Virus record (IMG/VR): IMGVR_UViG_3300034102_001412 | Span: 1-21,802 of that record | Direction: 5' to 3' (one strand) | Length of the DNA stretch: 21,802 bases | DNA from: a virus | Shown here: piece by piece, positions 13,844 through 21,600 of the stretch | How positions within the stretch are numbered: the stretch's first letter is position 1 | Layout: the number at the start of each line of letters is the position of its first letter | Notes under the pieces: generated by a model | What the model was told of the DNA's origin: nothing | Database searches by the model: none | What the model saw: the letters and a program-made list of their open reading frames with translations, nothing else | Made by a program: the position numbers and the translations under genes

Positions 13844-14290
13844 ATGGTCAGTAAAGACCAATCCATCATTATGCAAGTATGCGCTAAAATTGCGTCAGAG
13901 TTGACTCCGAAAGGAGATGATGTCAACGCTAATATCGTTGCCTTTACAGAGGCATACGAAATGGTATGTGACATTATTCTGACAAGCCAAGGCATTGCCT
14001 CCAGCAATGCTGAAGCACCACACGCAGAATCACCACAGCAAGAAGAACAAGCGTTCACACAGGCTTTTCCTTCTGCTACACCAGCACCAACCCCGACAGC
14101 GACTGGTTTCCAAGTTCGCATCAAGGGCAAGCAACACGGACCAATTCCTGCTTGGTTGAACGACGCTTGTGCAGTCAAAGGTGTGAGTGAAGTGTGGGAC
14201 AACCGAGACACTCTCGGTGCAAACCCAAAGCGACCTTGGTTCAAATCAACCACAGGTAACGATGCCTTTTGGGCGCCTCGTGGCGCATAA
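13844..14290 (+). CDS. Replication-associated protein, 148 aa, function unknown
   Basis: Two parts joined by a Pro/Ala/Glu-rich linker (about 57-86). The N-terminal about 48 residues form a helical unit (IIMQVCAKIASELTPKG, then IVAFTEAYEMVCDIIL). The C-terminal domain reads FQVRIKGKQHGPIPAWLNDACAVKGVSEVWDNRD, then NPKRPWFKSTTGNDAFWAPRG, rich in aromatic and basic residues. Placement between a nuclease and a DnaB-type ATPase, with aromatic/basic content, would suit a single-stranded-DNA-binding or annealing accessory protein, but no OB-fold signature is clear. The call is deliberately weak. Confidence 0.65.
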   Translation: MVSKDQSIIMQVCAKIASELTPKGDDVNANIVAFTEAYEMVCDIILTSQGIASSNAEAPHAESPQQEEQAFTQAFPSATPAPTPTATGFQVRIKGKQHGPIPAWLNDACAVKGVSEVWDNRDTLGANPKRPWFKSTTGNDAFWAPRGA

Positions 14291-14309
14291 CTAAAAACAA
14301 AGGAACAAT

Positions 14310-15380
14310 ATGACTCCGAATTACTCGGAGCGTTGGAACGCACTTGGGCGTGGCGAGATAATCGCCACGCCTGATGTGTCTAACGCCTCAAAAAAACGAC
14401 ATTATTATGAACCACTGGAAGTCGCTGCCGACGACTTTGTTCATTGGGCGCAAAACCCAAACGAACGAGTCTATCTAGGCTTCCCTGATTTAGATAGCGA
14501 GATGCGTGGCATAGCCCCATCAGAGTTATGTATGATAAACGGTTATAGCCATTCAGGTAAAACTATGTTGCTTCTACAAATCCTGTTGGCAAACAGAAAT
14601 CTACCTGTGGTATATTTCTGCCCTGACGAACCACGCACCTTGACACTCATAAAACTGACCTGCATTATGCACGGCATAGATGCCCACGAACTGGAAATGC
14701 GTATCGCAGACAACGACCCCGAAGCAATCAAGTTGCTTCGTGAAACAGCAAACGAATCGTTTCCTCAGTTGGCTGTCTTTGACCAAATGATGACCCTCAA
14801 CGAAATGGAACAAGCACTTGGTGAAATCCGTGATATGTGGGGACAACCCTCGTTGCTTGTCTTTGACTACTTGGACTTGCTCAGTGGTGGAGGCGAGGAC
14901 ATTCCGTCTAAGGCGAACACCATAAAAGCGTTCGGTAAACGCCATAATATCCCTATGATTGTGTTGCATCAATCTAGCCGTACTGCTGGTGCAGACGGCA
15001 AAAAGCAAACAATCTCATCAGGTGCCTATGGTGGCGAGCAACAAGCGACCCACATTATAGGTGTACGCCGTAAGAAGTTTGAGATTGAGAACCACATCCG
15101 TGAATTAGAGGAACGACTGGATAAGTCTAACCAAACGGAACGCCTGCTGGAACGGCTGGATGCGTTGCGTTATGACTTGCGTATCCACCAAAACACGGTC
15201 ACAATCAACCTTGTCAAATGTAAACGCCCCTCATCTAGACTTATGGATGATGTGGACTTTGAGATTGAAGAAGGCACAGGTCGTCTGACACGGCTACCCA
15301 CAGGGCATCTAGGCACGATACCGACATTGTCTGAACCTGAACCTGAACAATTAGTTCTCGCTGACGATTGGGATTACTGA
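14310..15380 (+). CDS. DnaB/RecA-type replicative helicase ATPase
   Basis: A 356-residue RecA-fold ATPase, probably the replicative helicase. Walker A is GYSHSGKT (78-85), Walker B LLVFDYLDLL (182-191), and the H3-type sensor motif IVLHQSSR (217-224), as in DnaB-family proteins. No N-terminal DnaB primase-interaction domain is evident, and the first 60 residues are short and charged. A coiled-coil-like insertion (ENHIRELEERLDKSNQTERLLERLDALRYDL) follows the core. Its stop overlaps the primase start (TGATG). The DNA contains notable hairpins, including a 10-bp stem at 14347-14371. Confidence 0.8.
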   Translation: MTPNYSERWNALGRGEIIATPDVSNASKKRHYYEPLEVAADDFVHWAQNPNERVYLGFPDLDSEMRGIAPSELCMINGYSHSGKTMLLLQILLANRNLPVVYFCPDEPRTLTLIKLTCIMHGIDAHELEMRIADNDPEAIKLLRETANESFPQLAVFDQMMTLNEMEQALGEIRDMWGQPSLLVFDYLDLLSGGGEDIPSKANTIKAFGKRHNIPMIVLHQSSRTAGADGKKQTISSGAYGGEQQATHIIGVRRKKFEIENHIRELEERLDKSNQTERLLERLDALRYDLRIHQNTVTINLVKCKRPSSRLMDDVDFEIEEGTGRLTRLPTGHLGTIPTLSEPEPEQLVLADDWDY

Positions 15381-16276
15381 TGAACACAACAGATAGATTT
15401 ATAAAACTGTTTCGTGGTCGTGGAGATGTTTACGGCTCAGAAACAGGTGGATGCATAAAGATGCCTTTGACTCGTGAAGTGTTTGACGCTCACCTGTCAG
15501 GTGACACACCTATCGGTGTGTACCCAATGGTGCCACTCAAAGGCGACTGGTACACCGTATGGGGATGCTCGGACATTGACATAGAAGATATGACTGGTGC
15601 GTTCAATCTGCGAGAAGCCTTAGAGGCTGGTGGTGTCCACGCATTCGTAGAGAAATCTCGTAGCAAAGGTTACCACTGTTGGGTGTTTGCTAGTGAGCCA
15701 GTGCTTGCTAGCGATATGCGTCGTATGATGCTCGCAGCGCATCAGGTTGCAGACTACCCTGCTCGTGAGGTGAACCCTAAGCAGGAGCAACTCACATCCA
15801 TAATGCAGTACGGCAACTATGTGCGACTTCCATATCCGAACTATGCAGATATGTCTAAGGCTAATCGGCGTATAATCAACGCAGACGGCACAGCCGTAGC
15901 GTTGGAACAGTTCCTAGATATGGCAGAAGCCAACCTTAATTCTCCAGACACGATTGCTCGTCTGGCAACTTATTATAAGCCACCACAACCTGACTTCAGT
16001 ATGGTCACAGACCATCCTGAATCTGACGACTTCAAAGAGATTATGAAGCGTGTATCACCATTGGCTTATGTCATATGGCGTGACGGTCCATTGCCTAACA
16101 ATGACCGTTCACGAACCCTTGCACGCCTTGCTCACGAACTAGTCAGGTCAGGACTGCACCCTAGTGAAACCAAGATTGTGATTATGTCTGCTGACCAGCG
16201 TTGGGGTAAATACCATTTACGCCCAAATATGGAACTAGAGATTGATAAACTTGTTCAACGGGTTTATACAACCTAG
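15380..16276 (+). CDS. Archaeo-eukaryotic-type primase
   Basis: The start is taken at the ATG overlapping the helicase stop; a TTG further upstream in frame is less likely. The 298-residue product shows AEP primase motifs: motif I CSDIDIED with D65 and D67 for metal binding, motif II SRSKGYHCWVF (93-103) in the sxGxH form, and a later QYGNYVRLPYP segment typical of phage and TOTE-type primases. The C-terminal part (from PLAYVIWRDGPLPNNDRSRT) resembles a helical PriCT-like domain. Together with the preceding ATPase it gives a two-protein helicase-primase in place of a fused one. Confidence 0.75.
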   Translation: MNTTDRFIKLFRGRGDVYGSETGGCIKMPLTREVFDAHLSGDTPIGVYPMVPLKGDWYTVWGCSDIDIEDMTGAFNLREALEAGGVHAFVEKSRSKGYHCWVFASEPVLASDMRRMMLAAHQVADYPAREVNPKQEQLTSIMQYGNYVRLPYPNYADMSKANRRIINADGTAVALEQFLDMAEANLNSPDTIARLATYYKPPQPDFSMVTDHPESDDFKEIMKRVSPLAYVIWRDGPLPNNDRSRTLARLAHELVRSGLHPSETKIVIMSADQRWGKYHLRPNMELEIDKLVQRVYTT

Positions 16277-16288
16277 AACGGTGGCATT

Positions 16289-16630
16289 ATGCAACACACA
16301 ATCATTATAGAGGGCAGACCTGTACCTAAGGGTCGCCCACGATTAGGTCGCAGAGGTCGTGTGTTCACGCCTGAAAAGACTCTTGAAGCCGAGGCACGCA
16401 TCGCAGGTGCGTGGGCTATGTCTGACGGACCAATGTTTGAAGGTCCAGTGCAGATGCGTATTGAGTTCACACCCGAAGGTTGTGAAGTAACAGTTTTAGA
16501 TTATGAAGTTCCACCAAGTAAACTTCGTGGCGATTTAGACAACTACCTGAAAACTTTGATGGATGGTCTAAACGGAGTGGCGTGGACAGATGACAAGCAA
16601 GTCCATTATGTGGAGGCTTGGAAAAAATGA
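16289..16630 (+). CDS. rusA: RusA-like Holliday junction resolvase
   Basis: A 113-residue endonuclease of the RusA family, which cuts Holliday junctions and branched replication intermediates. Diagnostic features are the N-terminal GRPVPKGRPRLGRRGRVFTP (9-28), the acidic core RGDLDNYLKTLMDGLNGVAW (80-99) with D82 and D84, and D101/D102 in TDDKQV. Length and motif spacing are normal for the family. It overlaps the next gene by four bases (ATGA). The ATG has no strong ribosome site. Confidence 0.85.
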   Translation: MQHTIIIEGRPVPKGRPRLGRRGRVFTPEKTLEAEARIAGAWAMSDGPMFEGPVQMRIEFTPEGCEVTVLDYEVPPSKLRGDLDNYLKTLMDGLNGVAWTDDKQVHYVEAWKK

Positions 16631-17121
16631 CCGACAAACCCCCACCGAAAGGAAAGTTTTCAGATTATGATATTCCAGCGAAAAAGTTTAACTTTCACGA
16701 CGACCTTAAGTTTGGTCACAAGGGTGAAGCGTTGGTTACCGAGTTCCTCTCTGCAATGGAATCTGGTGCTTTTGAAGTTAAAACCGACAGATACCGTAAT
16801 GGCAAGATGGTCTTGGAGATGGAACATAATCCGAGGCTACGCAAAGACGCTGACGGCAAGGCTATTTGGGAAAAGTCAGGACTAAATGTGACGAAAGCAA
16901 TGTGGTGGGTTTATGTTTTAACATTAAACGGCAGCGAAGGTGCTTTCCACATTATAAGTGTTCCCCGATTGAAACGATATCTGAAACTAAACCCTGACAA
17001 GTACAACCGTAAAACAATGCAAAACTTTGCTGTACGCAGTGGAAACCCCTCACGAGGATTCCTGCTGCTACCCGAAGATGTGTTAGATGTTATGACAAAC
17101 GCAAATTATGATGAAGTATGA
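16627..17121 (+). CDS. PD-(D/E)XK endonuclease-like protein
   Basis: The start is the ATG at 16627, ten bases after GGAGG and overlapping the rusA stop. An upstream TTG is also in frame. The 164-residue product has GHKGEALVTEF (30-40) and FEVKTDRYRNGKMVLEME (49-66). E34 with E50-x-K52 gives a PD-(D/E)XK-type active site, followed by a strand with Glu. The WWVYVLTL strand is the usual hydrophobic beta strand. Similar small proteins in cyanophages and marine phages are annotated as endonucleases or resolvases. Two neighbouring junction-type nucleases would be partly redundant. Confidence 0.6.
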   Translation: MTDKPPPKGKFSDYDIPAKKFNFHDDLKFGHKGEALVTEFLSAMESGAFEVKTDRYRNGKMVLEMEHNPRLRKDADGKAIWEKSGLNVTKAMWWVYVLTLNGSEGAFHIISVPRLKRYLKLNPDKYNRKTMQNFAVRSGNPSRGFLLLPEDVLDVMTNANYDEV

Positions 17122-17434
17122 CCCACGCAAAAAACTAAACGAAAACTCAAGCGAATGGGAAATCTTAATGATGCCATTCGCATATGAAAACGAAGTTTCG
17201 GAGACAAACTGGAAAACCGTTGATATAGTTACCGAGTGTTTGTCCACGCTAAACGAAGAGGACCAGCGTGTGTTGTACGAAATCTTTTATGACCGTACAA
17301 CATACGAAGAACTGGCAAAGAATCTAAATATAAAAGCAAAGTCGCACGCTTGGCGTAAGACGAAAATAGCAATGGAAAGGCTAAAACAGAAAATTATGGA
17401 ACATCCCGATATGCAACACCTAAGGGATAAGTAA
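17108..17434 (+). CDS. Sigma-region-4-like HTH protein
   Basis: A 108-residue protein whose centre, VDIVTECLSTLNEEDQRVLYEIFYDRTTYEELAKNLNIK (about 38-76), matches the sigma70 region 4 pattern (L-x-x-L-x-x-x-x-R-x-V-L, then TYEELAxxL), followed by HAWRKTKIAMERLKQKI as the recognition and trailing helices. No region 2 is present. It may act as a small transcription regulator or partial sigma, perhaps for late genes. Two adjacent ATGs are possible starts. It overlaps the preceding gene by 14 bases and its TAA overlaps the next ATG. Confidence 0.6.
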   Translation: MMKYDPRKKLNENSSEWEILMMPFAYENEVSETNWKTVDIVTECLSTLNEEDQRVLYEIFYDRTTYEELAKNLNIKAKSHAWRKTKIAMERLKQKIMEHPDMQHLRDK

Positions 17435-17598
17435 TGGCTCATTGGACTAATATGTGTGAGGGTGGACACAAGAACCCTTACGGTTCTTGTGGATGCCACA
17501 GTGCCTCAGAAGAGCCGTGTCGCTGGTGTGACTGGCACGATTACCACGGTGATTGTGAACCACTGGAAGATGAAGAAGAAGATGACGAAGAGGATTAA
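17434..17598 (+). CDS. Cys/His-rich mini-protein with acidic tail, 54 aa
   Basis: A short gene whose ATG overlaps the previous TAA. The product contains MCEGGHKNPYGSCGCHSASE (7-26), then PCRWCDWHDYHGDC (28-41), giving seven or more Cys/His ligands for one or two zinc ions. It ends in a run of Glu and Asp (from EPLEDEEE). A perfect 10-bp hairpin (17467-17491, loop CTTAC) lies in its coding DNA. Acidic tails with zinc modules can mimic DNA or bind proteins, but no function is known. Confidence 0.6.
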   Translation: MAHWTNMCEGGHKNPYGSCGCHSASEEPCRWCDWHDYHGDCEPLEDEEEDDEED

Positions 17599-17599
17599 A

Positions 17600-17752
17600 A
17601 TGACAAACTTGGAAGAATTGCAGATTCTTCTAGTAACATTAGTGAAAGAAGCGAAGTCCTACGGACTTCCCAACGCAAGAATAAGTGACATAGAAAATGT
17701 GCAAAAATCAATACGAGCAGTGGAAAAATCAAGAGTTGAAAAAAACAAGTGA
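17600..17752 (+). CDS. Short helical protein, 50 aa
   Basis: Begins at the ATG one base after the previous TAA. The same frame is open further upstream, but that part is a shadow of the Cys/His-rich gene. The product (MTNLEELQILLVTLVKEAKS, then ISDIENVQKSIRAVEKSRVE) is almost entirely amphipathic helix. No family is recognised. It overlaps the next gene by 56 bases. Hairpin GAAGTCC-TAC-GGACTTC (17653-17669) lies inside. Confidence 0.5.
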   Translation: MTNLEELQILLVTLVKEAKSYGLPNARISDIENVQKSIRAVEKSRVEKNK

Positions 17753-17939
17753 TTATTTCATAAGCAAACAGAAACACCCATCCAGCCGTAATCCGTTGTC
17801 GGAAGTTAAATGGGAAACCGTAGCGCACGAACTAGCGTATGTACTAGACCTACTTGAAGATGACCCGAACGATTTGAAAACTTGGCGTAAAGTTTGGAAT
17901 GCCCTCAAAGTTTATGAAGGGGTAGCCAAAAGTGAATGA
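17697..17939 (+). CDS. Hypothetical protein, 80 aa
   Basis: An unrecognised helical protein. The clearest part is VKWETVAHELAYVLDLLEDDPNDLKTWRKVWNALKVYEG (about 37-75), two or three helices. The start at 17697 lies within the preceding gene and lacks a strong ribosome site, so the first about 20 residues are uncertain, but no later in-frame ATG exists. It overlaps the next gene by eight bases. Confidence 0.55.
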   Translation: MCKNQYEQWKNQELKKTSDYFISKQKHPSSRNPLSEVKWETVAHELAYVLDLLEDDPNDLKTWRKVWNALKVYEGVAKSE

Positions 17940-18177
17940 AGAAGATTTCAAACCTGAAGATATGAAAGAGATTGAAATGGCATTCGCCAAAACAATCTCC
18001 AACTCCAAAGTCGGTTATATCGTAGAGTTCCACATCAGCAGGCTGGCAGCCGAAGAGATGACAGCCGAATGGATACAAGCCCTACTAGGTGATGCAGACG
18101 CTATCCGTGCGTGTATGCAGAACTACAGTTTTATAGTTCAACAGATTATGGATGAACTTAAACTGGATTCCGAGTAG
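17932..18177 (+). CDS. Hypothetical protein, 81 aa (GTG start)
   Basis: The last rightward gene. It starts at GTG 17932 inside the end of the previous gene. The product is acidic and helical (MKEIEMAFAKTISNSKVGY, then AEEMTAEWIQALLGDADAIRACM and IVQQIMDELKLDSE) with no known motif. Its stop lies 20 bases inside the 3' end of the convergent endolysin gene. A weak hairpin ATAAC-GCTTT-GTTAT follows the stop (18178-18192) with three Ts beginning in the arm, possibly a poor terminator. Confidence 0.6.
   Translation: MNEEDFKPEDMKEIEMAFAKTISNSKVGYIVEFHISRLAAEEMTAEWIQALLGDADAIRACMQNYSFIVQQIMDELKLDSE
18158..18177. other. Convergent gene overlap
   Basis: The last early gene and the endolysin gene overlap tail to tail by 20 bases, so both strands code here. 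Transcription from both sides would collide; no strong terminator is visible, apart from weak stems at 18178-18192 and ACATTGA/TCAATGT around 18200-18223. Confidence 0.7.
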
Positions 18178-18616
18178 ATAACGCTTTGTTATTTCCCCAC
18201 ATTGACTTAGTAGTCTCAATGTGTATCCACGCAGCCCACGACTGACCCATACCGTGTGAGTTAGGTTCAGCCTTTTTCCATCCACGCTTTGGTGTCCAAA
18301 TGGTTCCACCAACATAATCTACAATCATCTGCACACCATACTGTGCAGAATTAGCCACTAGGTCTTTCATTGCTTTAACACCTACGGCTCGTGAAGGGTA
18401 ACGCCAATCTAGCGCAGCCCCATAATAATGCGTGGACAATGAACCACCACCACGAACTTCACGCTTGTTCACAATCCCCACGCTAGTGCCACCGTAACGC
18501 TTTAGTAGGTAATCTTTATAGGCTTCTACATTCGGACTAGCCTTGCCACCAAATCTAGCACGGTCAATCTTTGTGGCTTTCTGCCAGTTGTATTGTTCTG
18601 TTGTGTTTACGGTCAT
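18158..18616 (-). CDS. M15-type peptidase endolysin
   Basis: A 152-residue cell-wall hydrolase of the M15 D-Ala-D-Ala carboxypeptidase/VanY-like group, which would cut peptidoglycan peptide bonds at lysis. The zinc site is visible: SxHxxGxAxD as S61-T-H63-Y-Y-G66-A-A-L-D70, and a C-terminal WIHIE (130-134) supplying H132. No signal peptide or separate wall-binding domain is seen, so a holin would be needed for export. The ATG follows the stop of the large virion gene by one base, and the gene ends convergently against the early module. Confidence 0.75.
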   Translation of the reverse strand: MTVNTTEQYNWQKATKIDRARFGGKASPNVEAYKDYLLKRYGGTSVGIVNKREVRGGGSLSTHYYGAALDWRYPSRAVGVKAMKDLVANSAQYGVQMIVDYVGGTIWTPKRGWKKAEPNSHGMGQSWAAWIHIETTKSMWGNNKALSTRNPV

Positions 18617-18617
18617 A

Positions 18618-21600
18618 TTATGGTTCCTTTGCTATGTCGCCCGTACGGGTTAATTCTTTAATGAAGTCAGCCATAGTGAAATTACGGTTAATTAGTTCTC
18701 CACGCTGTTGGCGTGGACCAACCTTCCTTGCAGGCACACCAATCTCTGTTAAAAGGCTACTCAATGCTCGTTCCCCATATGAGGACTTACCACCTGCAAC
18801 ACCACCAGTTAAGCGTTCCACTTTGCCAATCACAGGAATTGCGTTACCAATTCCGTATGACAATGCAGGTGCCAACCCTATTTTTCCTTCAGCGTCACGG
18901 CGTGTTCCCACGCCCACTCGTTCCAACAGCAAAGCAGCCAGTTTGTCTATGCCTTTAGCCTCATCATATTTATCGGTAAACGGAATATCCGTAGCCAACT
19001 GTTTGTTTGCAAATATTTCTAATGGAAGTTTAATTTCAGGGTATGTCATACCGACCAAACGACTTGGATTGTATAACTGAGCAGCAGATGACTTTAATCT
19101 TGTCTGGGGAAGGTCTGGGTTCAAAATCCAACCTTCCTTATTAAGCCCCATAGGTCCACCTTCACGCAAATATGCAGGCATAATCAAGTCAGCCGAAACA
19201 GGGTTTCGCTGACGAATGTTTTCATACTGAACATAAGCCTTAGGGCGATAAATTTGTTCAGTCATCTGCAAAGGAATGTTGCGTGTAGTCCAAATCCAAA
19301 ACGGAATTACAGCACGCATTTTCTCATCTACCTTGGACAAATCGCTATAATCAAAATGGTAGCGTGTAATACGGTAGATAGCCTCATCATAAGACAATCC
19401 TCGTTCCAGCGTGTCCAACGCCATTGGGAAACGAGCAGATTGTTCCACAATGTCGTTACCCTTACCAAAGAACCGTGTAATAGGGTTGTTTGTTACCTTA
19501 TTATAAGCATCGGCAGCACGACCACCTTTAACCACAGGTTGCATAGCAATCTCAGTAGTTATACCACGACCTGTTGAATCAACAGCACGAAGTGCTGATT
19601 CATACATATCACGAACCACAGGGTCAACAATACCAAGTTCATCAAGCCACTTCTCAGGTCCGTGCTTACGCAACGCCTGCATAGCCGTAACACCCCTAGA
19701 TATGGTTGTTGCTGGTACACCAGCAACATAATTCATAAAGGTTGAAGAAATAGCGTTACGCATCATAAATCCAATAGACATAGTTGCCTGCTGTTTAAAC
19801 AAAGCGTGATACTGAGAAATAGCACGAGTAACTGGTCCTCTATTCGCCCTCTTCCTTAACGCATCAATTTGTGGTCTGGCAATATCATAAAAATCTTTAG
19901 GAACTTCAACACCCAAAGATTCACCAAGTTTTACCCAACCATCAGTAAAATCATCAACAAGGGTTCCACCGAGAGAACCGTCAATAGCCTTGGAAAGAAC
20001 GGCATCAGAATATGGAATCAAATAAGAATCCAAAAAAGCAAGTTGTGCCTCGTCGGCGTGAAGTTGTTTCACAACTTTTTCCCAAGTTTTAGCCTCAGGA
20101 GTATTGCCAAGACCCTGAATGTTGTTAATCCTGTCACGAACATCATCAGCCCAACGCCTAGACATAGTGCCAGCAGCCCCTGTAGGGGGGTCTGTGGCGA
20201 TAGCCTGACGCAACAAATCAATGTCCTGTTGCATAGCAACACCAGTCTCATCAGTCCAGCGTTCCAAAACTTTGCGTTGATTAAACAAAGTAGAAAGTCG
20301 TTCTTCCTGAACGGCTTTCCTCAGGTTTAACTTTTCAGCCTCAGCCTTACCAATGTTACCTATACGAACCTCAAGGTTCGCAACTAAATCAGTAACCTTC
20401 GTTTCTTTCTCGTTAAGAATCTTAATAGCCTTTTCACGAGTAACTTCAATCTTTTTACCCTTATAAGGAATGGTTACAGTACCAAAGTTTTCGTACTGCC
20501 TATAAGCAACTTCTGCTTCACGGACACGACGGGAAGCCTCACGCTTAACAGAACCAATCTTGCCACCAACAGACCTAGCCTCACCGACAGCAACCTCACG
20601 AGCCGTCAAAGCATCCTGCATTTGACGACCAGCAATAGCAATCTCATCCATTTTTTCAACAGCCCCAAGAGAAGCAGAAACATAATCTGAATTAGCAATA
20701 GACTGAACAAACTCGTCACTAGCAGGAAACACAGGACTCATCATTCCGTCAACCAAAGTGTTATCCACACTTTCTTTGCCGTACTGACCCACATAGGAAA
20801 ACCTGTCAGGAAGAATCAACGAATACGAATCTTCAGCCATTGGGTTGTCCAAGCCATAAATTACACGGCTAGGAACAAGCAGGGGTTTCCCTGATTGTTC
20901 CATTCCTTCTTCAGCCATAGCCCTCATAAAGTCATTCATCATTTGAACACCGACTTGGTCGGCGTTCTCTAAATTAAGGTCTGCTGCTGCGTGGACAAAA
21001 GTATCACGAATAGTGTCAAATGCTTCAACAAGGAAATCATCATCAACAACACCTAGTTCAAACTGGTGTGCGTGCATAGAACCAACAACAGTCATCAAAT
21101 CATCCAAAGCAGGATAAACCTGTTCAAACATAGGGTCGGTAGCACCGTCACGCAGAACATCATCCCACGCCGTCAAGAACACACCTTCAGTGTCTATACC
21201 TGACCTAGATAGTGCATAACCTACTGCTTCACCAACGCCACCTTCAGGGTCCCAGAAGTCATAATAATGTTCTGGTTTACGCATATCGTGAATCACATCA
21301 TTAGGGATTGCGTGCGCAGCAACGCTACGCCCGTCTTGCATAAACGCATTATGGGCAGCCATAATGTCATCCATAGTCATATTCTCATCACCAGCAACCA
21401 TAGGTCGGGTTGAGACAACCCTTGGCATAGGGTCAAGGTCAGGGTCAAATTGTCGTGGAACCAAATCATCATAGGTTCCATAAATAAAACCATCTTCGCT
21501 ATAATCAGCAGCGAAACGAACATCACCCAAAGTTGAGAAACCATCAATCTGTTGCACAAGATACGCTTCAGTGTCAATAAGGTCATTCATAATCTGACCA

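Noticed and set aside
17456-17599. Upstream extension of the 50-aa gene
   Set aside because: It lies in another frame of the Cys/His-rich mini-protein gene; the ATG at 17600 right after that stop fits better.
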